Below are positions 11,049-22,328 of a stretch of 64,000 nt of DNA, piece by piece. The position numbers and the translations under genes were made by a program. Position 1 is the first letter of the stretch. Every line of letters begins with the position of its first letter. The notes below the pieces were generated by a model. That model saw nothing but the letters and a program-made list of their open reading frames with translations. It had not been told where the DNA came from and did no database searches. The stretch is from Congeria kusceri (lineage: Eukaryota; Mollusca; Bivalvia; Myida; Dreissenidae): the NCBI GenBank assembly GCA_027627225.1, contig CM051026.1, positions 6,894,915 through 6,958,914 on the forward strand, written 5' to 3'.

Positions 11049-12957
11049 GTCTATAGGGGTGGGAAGGAGCAGTCAAAACCCAACCAACTACTTGACAGTT
11101 ATTATAACTGTTTTTTACTATATGACCTTTTATGAACTATGAAATTCCCTGCCCTTTCTAAATCAGGTCAATGGTATTGACCTGGTATTCCTTATTTTAA
11201 AACCATTTATTATGAGAGTATGACGTTAGTCCACCCTTACATTCTTCAGTGTCTTAATAAAAACCTTTTTACTGCAGTTTTTAATATCTGGAAAGGACGG
11301 GGCCTTCCATTTTTCTGGGTATATTTGACTGCATTGCAGCCCCTCCTCACCCCTCGGACACCTTCAATTTCAAACATCCTCTAAGAACCACGCCGGATTG
11401 GAGTGCACGGTGCAAGGATCCTTTTTCCTTGCATTTATTTGCAGTCGGTCATATCAAGGCCAATTACCAAAGATAGGTATTGGAATTTTAGAAATCATCA
11501 ATACTGTGATAAGTACAGTGCTTAATGCTGTATTTTATATACTATATCCATTTTAACATCTTGATATGGCCTTGTGCAAGTCTTTTATCAGGGATTATAA
11601 TAATCCTGTTTTATTTACTAACAATTTTACCAAATTGGTACAATTTCACTCCCATAGTATTCAATCTCTTAAGATTTTAATCCTTTTGCAACCTTTTGCT
11701 CCATTTTTAAGTTATTTAATCTTGCCGTGCACTCCCTCTGGTCCAAAGGACTACACCAAATTCAAACATCCATACCAGACCAATTATACTTCCTTTACCC
11801 ACCCAAATTCACAGAAACCAACCCCTGCTGGCGGACCACCCTACACTTCTTATATTTCATCTTATTCCCCCCTGGGCGGCTTCTCGTTTCTTTTATTCTG
11901 CATGTACAATATATGTAGAATTGTACATGCTATAAATAATGTTCTAGTTTCCTAAATTCCTGTACATAAAATGAACAATACATGTAGAACTGTACATATT
12001 ATAAATAATGTTCCAGTTGTGTTAATTCTTAACTGTATATAGTGTTATTTTCTTAACATATTGTTTTAAGTGGCCCTATCTAGGTAACCGTTTTGTCACC
12101 AGCAGCCTATCTTGCTGCATTTTATGTAAACTTATATATATGCAGTTTTTAACTATTGTTTTAATGCCACCCTGGGGGGGAAATTACCATTTTAAAATAG
12201 CCCAACCCTCCTCAGATTTAAACAGACAGGGTCTCAAGTTGGAGCACCTTGCTATATTCCCTGTCTGCAAGTGTTCAACATAAGCTATCCACTTATCTCA
12301 TAATTGTCTATCATCTATAACTAATTAAATGCATAACTAACCTGCCTATGCAAGCCCTTCTCTTAAATAAACAGCATCCAAATTCCATCAGTGGATGAAC
12401 CCTCACTCATTTTATTCAATTTCAAGAGTATTTTTACTCAACATTTAACATGAAAAGGTAAAATAATCCTAAATACCACCCATGCACTATATTAAGCTGA
12501 AATACCCATTACATTCAGGGTATATTTATTATTATGACCCCCTTTTAAATTATTTTATTGGCAAAATTCCGCCTTTCCATATATTGACAGCATTTAAATG
12601 TAATATTGACTTGACAATATCACATCCATTCTTTAAAAGCTATGTTGAACCACTTAGAGATCTGGTTAAATATTAAAGTATTCATTAATTTACCCTAAAT
12701 ACACAACCGGTACTATTGTGCCTGTATTTTCCTCCAATTTTCTTATGTTTATATGGTTATTAAACCATATATTTGCTCCAGATCTCTAAGTTACAAAGAC
12801 TCCAACAACCCCATTACAGCATATGCTGGAAAATGGGTCTAGAAATATGATGGCTCATATAAAACTATATGTTTCCCATCATTAAATCTTAGTAGGTTGG
12901 GCTATCCTCTCTCTTTCTCTCTATCTAGGTATCAATTGCAAAGGAAACAATAAATAA
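11049..12957 (+). other. retrotransposon 3' UTR (probable)
   Basis: About 1.9 kb without a convincing gene follows the ORF2 stop. An imperfect duplication of about 62 bp occurs at 11900-11962 and 11963-12024, each with GTAGAA(T/C)TGTACAT(G/A)(C/T)TATAAATAATGTTC. The end is set at the AATAAATAAATAAA run. The 129-codon ORF at 11566-11955 is Ser/Pro/Tyr-rich, matches no family I know and is treated as noncoding. Confidence 0.5.
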
Positions 12958-13600
12958 ATAAAGTTTAAATACTAATTATTTTTACATTCCTCAAATTTAA
13001 ATAATTATGTCACTTTTATAGAGACATAATACTCCAAATATTATTATGTCACTTCCATTTCAGACATAATTCCTAAAATTTATACAACTATATCACTTTT
13101 TAACTCTGCATATTTTAACCTAGCAGAGCTTTGATTAAAAATACTTTCCTTTGCAAATCTAAATTTAGCGCTCGACACCGATTGGTCACACCCCCTTCTA
13201 AACAGCTAATTCCATTGGTTCAATTACTATCCGTTTTTGAGCGTCCTGTTTTATATGCAAATTTACTTTCCCACGCTCTGAATTCTTCGCAAAGGTCAAC
13301 CAGTGCATTTTACTGCTATATTATTTTTCCATTGTATATATTAACGCTTCTATCAATATTTTCCAAGAATTATTCAATTACAGTGCTTCTTGGAGTAATG
13401 ACTATATTGTCAAAGACTTTTAACAGTAAAATAGATTTTTGCGACTAGATTTTTATTAAAGCACCGCACCCACACTGCAAAGATTTTATTGTAACACCCT
13501 TTGAAGAAGGGTTGTTTTAGTATTTTATCAAGCAGAGTTTTATATGTTAAGCAGTGTGCTCGGGCAATGGTTTTTAACCGAAGTCCCGAGGGTAAATAAG
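12958..13600. other. no supported gene; AT-rich, possibly still element sequence
   Basis: Short repeated bits occur (TTATGTCACTT and GACATAAT, several times at 13004-13075), as does a small inverted pair CTCGGGCAATGG / CCGAAGTCCCGAG at 13560-13592. It could be flank or extra 3' UTR of the retrotransposon. The 105-codon ORF here has no recognisable domain. Confidence 0.4.
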
Positions 13601-13615
13601 CCCACTCGTCGTCTT

Positions 13616-13697
13616 ATATCGAGGGTTGAGCGTGAAACTATTGTATCTGCTTAACATTTGTATATCAGATACCATAGTTTCACGCACAACCTCGATA
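13616..13697. repeat. inverted repeat (hairpin element)
   Basis: Two arms of about 32 bp face each other: TATCGAGGGTTGAGCGTG..GTATCTG and CAGATAC..CACGCACAACCTCGATA, differing at a few bases, with a loop of about 12 bp. One arm (ATCGAGGGTTGAGTGTGAA, TATTGTATCTGATAT) recurs at 15975-16018 inside the TRIM-like gene, so it is a dispersed foldback family. Confidence 0.7.
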
Positions 13698-13879
13698 TCT
13701 GTGACCAGCATTTTAGGAGAAATATGCCTCTTTTTTTGTAGTGATAAAGGCTGATAACTCTCGTTAATATAAAGCTTGATTAGGTCTTCACTTATAATTA
13801 TTAACACAACATCCACATGAGTGCCAATATTATTTAGTTGTATTTACGCACATACAGGAACAGATGGGCCTGGCAGTGA

Positions 13880-14018
13880 TGTACAGAGAATAGATTGGTC
13901 AGCCAGGGAGTAAACGGCTGGAATGGAACTCGAGCCAGACACAGGACCTGTACCGACAGAAGTGACCATGGTTGCGATAGTTATCAAGTTGAGGATTGCA
14001 ACCTGAGGTCTTGCCGAG
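13880..14018 (+). pseudogene. decayed thrombospondin type 1 (TSR) exon
   Basis: One frame encodes VNGWNGTRARHRTC then TDRSDHGCDSYQVEDC and NLRSCR. This is the C-terminal half of a TSP type 1 repeat, with its basic R-x-R-x-R strand and final cysteines. It ends at a strong donor, CGAG/GTAAGA (14019). Upstream, IDWSA, which fits the N-terminal tryptophan of the domain, lies in another frame, and an in-frame stop occurs at 13877. So the exon seems to carry a frameshift near 13903-13908 and to lack the CxxTC cysteines. It could instead be a shorter functional exon starting after an internal AG. TSRs occur in secreted and cell-surface adhesion proteins. No neighbouring TSR exon was found. Confidence 0.5.
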
Positions 14019-14183
14019 GTAAGATGACATGGAGATCAACAACAACAGTCGCTAAAGCAGTGACACGCTGCCTAAATGTAGTGTGGTTGCACCCAACAGA
14101 TTTTTAGCTCACCTGATCTCGAACTGAGAGATATTGTGGTCAGTCATCCTCCGATGTCTGTCGTTAATTCAGAAATAATTTTG

Positions 14184-14440
14184 CATTTAGAGTCGTTTAT
14201 CGGCTAATAAACAGCGATTTTGTGTTCTGATGCGTATGAATTAAACCACGAGGCTGTTAGTGTTTATTAGCCGATTAATAACGATAATGCAAACATTATT
14301 TCAATTGTAACATGACCTAGCACAATTTTTTTTGCAGTTACAATGCAATTTGTATTTTACAGTTTCTAAACTAATTTTGGGTTGTATATTGATAGTTTAA
14401 CAACGGTGATTTTTTTTCTTTGTCTATAGAAAAATTCTGC
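14184..14440 (-). mobile_element. MITE family M, copy 2
   Basis: Reverse orientation. It contains TTATCGGCTAATAAACA, CTGATGCG.ATGAATTAAACCACGA (the conserved segment) and the far end TTTGTCTATAGA. A short start-like fragment TTTTTAGCTCACCTGA lies just before it at 14102-14117. 14441-15058 shows nothing gene-like. Confidence 0.6.
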
Positions 14441-15058
14441 ATGTTACATGTTAGAATTGTCATTTATTGTGAACATTTTGCTTTAAACTTGTTCTCTGAA
14501 ACGCTATAAGGAAGTTGAAAAACTTGAAAAAAAAATGGGCATATATGTTCAGATGATTTCCAATAAAGTTGATCTTTACAGAAAAAGTATGTAAAAAGGT
14601 AAATATAAACAAATATTTTTAAAGCAGTTGCTGCCTCACTTTGTATTTGAAGTTTGATTGTGAGTCTTCACATAATCAGCTGGAACCCTCATTTGATACT
14701 GACAGTGTGTCCTTAATGTGGGTCAGACAATTAAAGCGTTTTAGGACAGGAGTTGTCTCCCTTTGGTTTTAATTATTGGAGATGGCATCATATTACAAGA
14801 ATTAAGCAGGGAAATTGTTTTTAAAATGACTAAAGAGAAAAAGATCAAATCAGTTTGCTATTTCGGCAAAAAAAAAAGACAACTGTGATAAAATAGTCAG
14901 TGTGGTAAATCTCTTAAATAATAAACACTCTATAGACATTGATCAGTACACGTTTAAACCAACTGCATTTGGTCTGTGTGATAAAAACTTGTTCAATGTA
15001 ACCTGATATTCAGCTACAAAACCTTTGTCGCAGTGCAGTATTTAAATTAATCCAATAA

Positions 15059-15083
15059 TCACGTGACCTAATACTCACGTGAC
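15059..15083. promoter_or_regulatory. paired TCACGTGAC E-boxes upstream of the TRIM-like gene
   Basis: Two copies of TCACGTGAC (15059-15067 and 15075-15083) lie 16 bp apart, about 225 bp before the start codon. A CCAAT is adjacent on the upstream side (15052-15056). This palindrome is the binding site of bHLH-ZIP factors such as USF and MITF/TFE. A promoter role is inferred from position only. Confidence 0.4.
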
Positions 15084-15307
15084 AGTTTACATAGTTACAC
15101 TGTTTACTGGTACAGACCACTGAGCGTCATTTGAAGGTTATCTTGGTTTCTGTTCAGTTGGAAGTTTTTATTGCTGGACTATAATTGCCACTACATTTAA
15201 TGTGTGCTTTCTGGAATATTTATTTATTTAGACAGATATACTGTGACATTAATATTTCAATTTGATTTAAGTTGTCAAGTTTTGTTTGCTGAAAGTCAAT
15301 AAGCAAA

Positions 15308-18300
15308 ATGGCGACATTTTCTATGACTACTGTTGCTAAAGGGTCAGATGAATTTAAAGATTTTTGTTGTTCAACCTGCGAAGAGCAGTCTATTGAAGTA
15401 GTCGCAGAATTTTACTGTGAAACATGTTCAAAGTTTTACTGTGGCAAATGTATTCATCTTCATGGTCAGTTGTTTAAAAAACATTCCCCTTATGGAAGGG
15501 GAGATATGAACAAATGGCCAGTTTCTAAGAAGGTGGAGGATTTTCTGTTGAAATGCGAAGTTCACAGAGAGAAATTCAAAATGTTCTGTGAAGATCATGG
15601 ACAGCTGTGCTGCTCAGATTGTGTTCTACTTAATCACAGGTATCTTATGACATTTTTGTTAAAATTATTGTTAAGATAACAATAATCCTTATTATTAGAC
15701 AATTTACTTTTTAGACTAACCTGATTTAGTCTGTTTATTAATATAAACAAGAATTAAGTTGAGGACAATAACATACATGTAACGATTGGCTTGAGAACCC
15801 CATATATTTATATATATCAGAAATGGTGCAGTTTTAAACTTCCAGTTTTTACCTGGATACCAATGTTTAACGGGTAAACTGACTACTTGAATGTTAACAT
15901 TTTATAAAATCAATACATATCGAGGTTAGTACAGTTTGAGATTGACTTCAATACCACTCTTCTTGATATCAGTTACACATCGAGGGTTGAGTGTGAATCT
16001 ATTGTATCTGATATAGAAATGTAAAGCTATTAAAATACAGTCATGCTCAGTCTTTGAAATTCCATTATTGCCTTTTCTTCACTATTTTGCGAACGAGGTA
16101 GCCTTTATTCAAATGCTGGCATATTCATTTTAAGCTAAACTGGCCGAAGGCCAACGAGCTTATGCCATGGCGGTTCGTCCATCGTGTGTGTGTGCGTCCG
16201 TAGATTTTTCCTTTAAACGACATCTCCTCCGAAAACAGTTGCTGAAACTTCACACAGATATTTCTTGGATTGTCCTCTATCAAAGTCACTCCAATCTTGC
16301 CAGTCCGCTGCAAAAAATGGCCACCAGAGCTTTAAATAGAAATATATTTACATGACATTTCATCCTCAACCTCTTGGTGAATTTTCTAATAATTTAGAAA
16401 AAAAGTTCCTTGGGTTGTCCTCTACCAAAATTGCCCAAATGTTGATGCTCAGTTGAAAAACAACATGGCCGCCAGGGGGCGGGCCATTTTTTTCTTAAAT
16501 GACTGTATTGAAAACTTTGAAAATCTTTGTCTGAAACTATTGGTGGATTTAGAATTTTACTGTTCCTTGGGAGGTTCTCTACAAAAGTTTCTCAAATTGT
16601 TAAGGTCTGTTGTAAAAACTATGGAGGCAGGGCATTTTTACCTTGTATGTTTTTATTGAAAAATTTGAAAATCTTGTTGGATTTCGAACTTCTTTGACAG
16701 AAATGTTCCTTGGGTGGTTTTCTACCAAAGTTGCTCAAATGGTTTAGGTCCTTAAACAAACGGCCGCCAACGGGCTGGCCAATTTTCCTAATAGAATTAT
16801 ATTAAAAATTTTGAAGATCTTTATGTTAGAAACCACTGGTTGGATTTCGAAGGAATTTCACAGAAATGTTCCTCACGTAGTTCTCAACCAAAACAAATTA
16901 TTTTGATTTGGTTCAAAAACATGGCCGCCAGTGATTTGGGGCCGTTTTAGCTCGACTTTCCGAAGAAAAGGCAAGCTTATCTACTCGCCTCGGCGTCAGC
17001 ATCCAAACTAGGTTACAGTTTTTTGGTAAGCTGGTTTCTCAGGAATGGCTTGAGGGATTTCATTCAAACTTATAACATTTATTCCCCACATTAAAATGAA
17101 CCTATAGGCCAAGTTTGGAAACTCTAGTTTGAAATTTGTGAAAATTATGGGCCTTTTTACACTTTGAAATTTTACGTATAATTATATGGACAGGTTAAAG
17201 TTTTTCGGTAAGCTGGTTTCTCAGAAATGGCTTCAGGGATTTCATTCAAACTTAGAAGACTTGTTCCCTATATTAAAATAAACTCATAGGCCAATTTTCA
17301 TTACTCTAGTTTGAAATTTGTCAAAATTATGGGCCTTTTTACACTTAGAAATTGTACATATAAGCATACATGTTATAATTTTTTTCAGGCCAAAAAGGGA
17401 CATTGCCAAGAAATCGCCGGGACATTTGACCGGGGCACATTAATACTGTCATTTTGTCTGAAAAAAAAAGTTATAACAATAGTTTATTGTATCTAACCTA
17501 GGTCCTATTCCGTTTCGTGGTCTATATAGTTATAGTTCAAACAGTAAACACCCAAAATGAATCACTCAAACATACACACGTATACATTTTAATAATATTT
17601 ATTCAATAATATAAACGATAACATGTATTTTTAATTATGACATCAAAGAAATTACACGAAACACGCAAATATAAATTCTGATTGTCAAATAAACATATGC
17701 GTTTACAAAGGAGACTACTTTTGCAGACTTATGCGTGGGCTACGTTCCACTATACACTGCGTCATTAACTGCATCAAATTTTGCGATGTGAACAATACAA
17801 GATTTAAAGAAAGTAATGGTTGTTTTTGCATCTTTAATTCTCAAAAAGTTCTCAAATTATTTTCATACTTGCCTTCAAACGTTACCAGACTAAAAATGTG
17901 ATAACACCTATTCTATTTAAAATGAAAATAACAACACACACAGTTCCTTTTTTATTCCGAAACAATGCAACAATCAGCAGCAATTAGCGACCGCGGATAT
18001 ATGTCCCCCACCCTGCAAAAAGATCAATAAATCGCTAATGGAGTATCATTACTACTCCTCTTTGACATGCGGCTAGCGGGTATTGTTGTGATAGGGACCG
18101 ATAAAGGGATTAACGATCTGAAGTTAATTGTTGGCCCAATGTAAGTTTTATGGTACACTAAAACATCAATTTTTTGTGATTGACTGGGACAAAATGCATC
18201 TCACCGGGACGCCAGGACAGACCTTGCAAAACCGGGACAATCCCGGTGAGATTGGACGTATGGCATGTATGCATATAAGCTATATGGACAGGTTAAAGTT

Positions 18301-21300
18301 TTTCGGTAAGCTAGTTTCTCTTTTTTTTGTTACCGCTCCCTAACTTGAGAACGGATTAAGCTATTGTAATGAAACTTCAAACGTAGATATCTTATAACGA
18401 GACCTCGCTTTAGATTGCATATGGGATGGGTGGTGTCAAGGTACAGGTCACTGTTACTAAAAATAGAAAAACGTTTTCTTCTCAATAATTTGAGAATGTA
18501 TTGAGATATTTTAATAACTCTTAATACATAGGTACCTTATATAAAGACCTAACTTGGGATTGAATATGGGGTTGGTGGGGTCAAGGTCACTGTTACTAAT
18601 AATAGAAAAACGGTTTTTACTAAATAATTTCAACACACATTGAGATATTTAAATGAAATTTAACTCTCTCAGTAACTTGAGAACGCATTGAGAATTGTAT
18701 GAAACTTTATACGTACATACCTTATATCGAGACCTCGCATGAGATTGCATATGGGGTGGGTGGGGTCAAGGTCACTGTTACTAAAAATATAATAAACGGT
18801 TTCCGCTCAATAACTTGAGAATGCACTGAGATATTTTAATGAAACTTAAAACATACGTACCTTATATTGGGACCTCACTTGCGATTGCGTATAGGGTCAA
18901 GGGTCAAGGTCAGTGTTACTCAAATAGAAAAACGGGTTCCGCTCAATAACTTGAGAACGCATGGAGATATTTTAATAAAACTGTAGACATAGACACTTTA
19001 TATCGAGACCTTGCTTGGGATTGCATATAGGGTGGGTGGGGTCAAGGTCACTGTTTCTAAAAATAGAAAAATGGTTTCCGCTCAATAACTTGAGAACGCA
19101 TTGAGATATTTTAATGAAACTTAATACATAGTTACCTTATATCAAGACCTCGAGTGGGATTGCATATGGGGTGGGTGATGTCAAGGTCACCGTTTCTAAA
19201 AATGGAGAAAAAAAATTTGCTCAATAACTTAAGAACACACTGAGATATTTGTATGAAACTTTATGCATAGATAGCTTATATCGAGACCTTGCTTGGGATT
19301 GCATACGGGGTGGGTGGGGTCAAGGTCAAATTTACCATTACTATAAATTTTGTTGATGTGCTGACTTTAATGCATTCCGTTAGAAAAAAAAAAGTTTTTC
19401 GTGGAATTTCCATGTTTCTTGTTTAAGAAAAAAATGCCAGTAACTCTGACAAGCACAAGAAAAGTCTAGCGCGCTGTATCCGACAGCTCTTGTTTTCTTA
19501 TATGGCTTATCAGGGTCCTTTTACTTCTGACACTCCTTACTTAATAAGCCAGTGGAGCGATACAGACACTCGTGTGCCTCTCGTTATATTTTATGTGCCA
19601 AAGTACGCTTAAATATCCAGTAGAAGAATATATGAGGCATGTCGTGGGAAAACTGGCCTTAATGCATGTGCGTAAAGTGTCATCCCCGATTAGCCTGTGC
19701 ATTCTGCACAGGCTAATCTGGGATGGCACTTTAAGCTATGGTATTTTCCGTTTCAAGTCTCTTCTAAACATAAATCCACTATAGGCGGAAAGTGCCATCC
19801 CTGATTAGCCTGTGCAGAATCTGCACAGGCTGATCCGGGACAACACTTTACGCACATGCATTAAGCCCGGTTTTCCGACGACACGCCACATTTTGTTTTG
19901 AAAGGGCCAATGTAAACCATCCATCTCACAAGCTTTGAACTTAGAATATGTATAACAGTTTGTTTTTTTAATATTTAATAAATATTTGTCAAATAATTTT
20001 AAGCATTTTATTATAACATTCTATATTTTGTTTCAGACAGTGCACCAAAGTGACGCTTGTATCTGAGTGTGTCAAAACCCAGTCAACTGACCTGCAGCAG
20101 TTTGCAGTGAAGCTTCAAACAATTCAGGAACAAATGAACAATCTTCAAACAAATTGGGAGACCCACATTAAGTCACTGCAGGGTTCATATGATGAACAAT
20201 TACACAAAATACGAGAAACACGCAGAAAAATAAATGACACTTTAGACAATATTGAAAAAATCACTTTGAAGGAAATGAAAAATACACTCATAAGCCTGCA
20301 AGCTTCTCTCAAGACTGATGTGAACAACTGCAGAAGGCTTCGTGACGACTTGAAAATACTGCATGAAGCCATTCAGGACATCAGTGATATGAGCATGAAA
20401 GAACTCTCCTTTATAGCGAGCAAGAAATGTAGCGACAAAATACGACAGTCTGAAACATATTTGAAGGAGAACTCTGTTCAGGTTAAAAGTTCACTAACAT
20501 TCCAGCCTAACAGTGACATTGAGCAGTACTTGTCCAAACTGTCAGGTCTGGGGAGGATTGTACACAGTACCCAGCCATTGACAGTGCAGGGAAACCCAGA
20601 CCAAGTATTGACGGTTAAAGGAAAGTCTAAGTATGATGTGCGCATACCAAGTGATTCATCAGCATGCTTTATCAGTGGCATATGTGTTCTCCCTGATGGC
20701 CAGATTCTTGTTGTAGACTACAATAATAAGAAATTAAAGCTGCTGGACCAGCAGTACAGGGTGCTTACTCATTGTGATGTGTCTACTTCTCCATGTGACA
20801 TGTGTCATATAACACACAGTGAAGTTGCTGTTACTGTGAATGACGCTAACACACATGAGATCCAGTTTATCTCTGTCAACAATGGGCAGCTGGTGAAGGG
20901 CAGGAAGCTTCAGTTACAACATGACTGTGCAGGTATCGCCCACCACCAGGGGGAGCTGTATGTCACTGATGGTAGTGCACTGTACAAGTACACGCTGAGT
21001 GGGAAACTGGTCAGCAAGCTGTATGAGGATACATCAGATAGTCTGACAGGTTAGAATCATGGCGGGTTCATCCGGATATTATTAGAAATATGTATCACAA
21101 AGTAATTATAAGACTGCATAGTTGTAGAATGTACGTGTGTCAGTTTAAGTTTACAACAGCAGTTAAGAATGATTTTCAATATTATTGATTTATATATATA
21201 AGTTATCAGGCATTTTGACTGTCACTGCTGACTTCATGGCATGTCTATAAATAGACAGTGAGTGCAAATCCATGACACACTCTGTGACCTGCTGTTTATA

Positions 21301-22328
21301 TTTTGTGGTTTTCAAGGAAATATACATGCATTATTTTTTCATAATTCATCGTGTTTCCAAACAATATATGAAGTAAATAAACTTTAAATTGTTGTAGTTG
21401 AAATTTGTTAAATTAATAGATTTGTATTTTTAAAACTGTTTAAATAACAACTGGCTTTTGTTACTTGTGTAGAAGAACAAAAGAGAAGTTTTATTTCATG
21501 TTGTTTTGAAACATATTTCCTGTTGTAAAAGCTTAACTTCTGTTATTATAATGTACATGTACATGTTATAAATATGTCAGCCCGTGTCAGCTATAGAATA
21601 ACACAGATGTCAGTAATCATGTATACATGTATAGAAAATCTATTAATACTGCATATGCCATAGTTGCATCAGCTGACACATTCATGTATATATGTATAGG
21701 AAATCGGTTATTACTGCATATAGTTACACATTCATGCGTACATGTTCACTGTACCGTGTAATCGTTTCCATCCGTGTAATTGTGGTAGACTTCAATTCTA
21801 ACTCACCAGTCAACGTGTAAAACTTTAAGGCAATAAACTGATACAGAACCTTCCTGTCACACTAAAATATTTATTATTATTGGATTTTATGCAGATCTTT
21901 AAGACGCGTAATTGTCTGTTTAACGACGCATTAATAATACGTAATTTAATATCTTGATGTGACTCTGTTTTGCAGTATGGAGCTGTGCTGTGAGTCCCAC
22001 TGGGGATCGTATATACGTCACCAACCGCTCCCAGCACAAGCTCCTCACCCTGGCCAGGGATGGGTCAGTACTCTCTACATTGGAGGACCCTGAACTACGA
22101 TACCCACGTGCTGTACATGTGACACCTGCAGGCCAGGTGTTGGTCTGTGGAGTGGGGTCCCTGACTATCATACAGGTGGACAGGGAGGGCAGGAAGAAGC
22201 TGGCCACTCTGGCTACAGGCAGGGATGGAGTGAGTATCCCATGGTCAGTCTGCTACAACAGGCACACAGCCTCCATCATTGTGGGACATAGGAACAACAA
22301 CAACATCCTGGTGTTCAAAGTGCAATAG
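15308..22328 (+). CDS. TRIM-like protein: B-box, coiled coil, NHL-type propeller, no RING
   Basis: Three exons join in frame: 15308-15639, 20037-21049 and 21976-22328 (565 residues). Donors are CACAG/GTATCT and GACAG/GTTAGA; acceptors are TTTGTTTCAG and GTTTTGCAG. B-box 1 covers about residues 21-59 (CSTCEEQ..FYCETC..FYCGKC). B-box 2 covers about 83-110 (CEVHREKF, FCEDHGQLCCSDC, LNHR) and continues across the splice. A coiled coil fills about 120-250. Residues 330-565 have repeated strands such as ISGICVLPDGQILVVD and AVSPTGDRIYVTN, typical of NHL-type beta-propellers. The RING finger of ubiquitin-ligase TRIMs is absent, so the protein probably acts as a scaffold or partner rather than a ligase. 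It is cytosolic by appearance, with no signal peptide or membrane segment. Bivalves carry many such genes, often linked to innate immunity. Confidence 0.88.
15640..16129 (+). other. TRIM-like gene intron 1, proximal part
   Basis: Intron 1 runs 15640-20036 and is almost entirely repeats. This first part holds a single arm of the 13616 hairpin family at 15960-16025 and otherwise nothing recognised. Confidence 0.6.
16130..16945 (+). repeat. hairpin-start repeat with GGCCACC/GGCCGCCA monomers (intron 1)
   Basis: The start AAGCTAAACTGGCCGAAGG..CCAACGAGCTT is a hairpin. Monomers follow, with TTCCTTGGG(T/A)GG, CTACCAAAGTTGCTCAAAT and AACATGGCCGCCA. Short ORFs through it are incidental. It runs straight into the next element. 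Confidence 0.6.
16946..19495 (+). repeat. TTTTAGCTCGACTTTCC element with 3' hairpin and TCTTGTTTT end (intron 1)
   Basis: The 5' end is AGCTCGACTTTCCGAAG. Near the 3' end, AAAAGTCTAGCG is its inverted counterpart, followed by GCGCTGTATCCGACAGC (a hairpin) and TCTTGTTTT at 19487-19495. Two kinds of core monomer occur: TGGACAGGTTAAAGTTTTTCGGTAAGC at 17000-18310, and the repeat A monomer (GAGACCTCGCTTGGGATTGC) about seven times at 18330-19340. A foreign segment interrupts it at 17370-18268. Confidence 0.65.
17370..18268. mobile_element. insertion of about 0.9 kb inside the intronic repeat
   Basis: The core monomer is broken between ACATATAAGCATA (left) and GCATATAAGCTATATGG (right); these look like a 9-13 bp target duplication. 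The insert has GCCGGGACATTTGACCGGGG near the left and ACCGGGACAATCCCGGTGAG near the right, and no coding frame. The family is not recognised. Confidence 0.4.
19635..19888. mobile_element. palindromic MITE (intron 1)
   Basis: Long inverted arms of about 80 bp (GGAAAAC.GG.CTTAATGCATG then TGCGTAAAGTGT, GATTAGCCTGTGCA on each side) face each other. Each arm contains its own small hairpin, GCCTGTGCA..TGCACAGGC. No coding capacity. From memory this is one of the commonest dispersed elements in bivalve genomes. Confidence 0.8.
21050..21975 (+). other. TRIM-like gene intron 2
   Basis: 926 bp, AT-rich, no element ends recognised. A degenerate duplication of about 100 bp occurs at 21590-21740 (ACATTCATG(T/C)(A/G)TA, GAAATC(T/G)(A/G)TTA.TACTGCATAT). 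Confidence 0.6.

Larger units (their letters stand above)
4765..12957 (+). mobile_element. full-length non-LTR retrotransposon (I/Nimb/LOA-like, RNase H-bearing)
   Basis: It has a 5' UTR of about 490 bp, a zinc-knuckle ORF1 (5257-7209), an endonuclease/RT/RNase H ORF2 (7209-11048), then a long 3' UTR ending in an AATAAATAAATAAA tail at about 12942-12957. Both ORFs are uninterrupted and all catalytic motifs are present, so this copy is young and could be autonomous. The ORF overlap is TAATG. An RNase H after the RT places it in the broad I-like group; the clade was not resolved. No target duplication could be matched, so the outer limits, especially the 3' end, are estimates. It lies inside a tandem-core repeat. 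Confidence 0.85.

Noticed and set aside
11566..11955. 129-codon ORF after retrotransposon ORF2
   Set aside because: Low-complexity composition, no domain, located in the probable 3' UTR, and it includes one copy of a local duplication.
4740..13720. Target-site duplication of the retrotransposon
   Set aside because: No matching pair could be found between the left break near 4757 and the sequence after 12957. The host monomer may resume only near 13709, so the 3' limit is uncertain.
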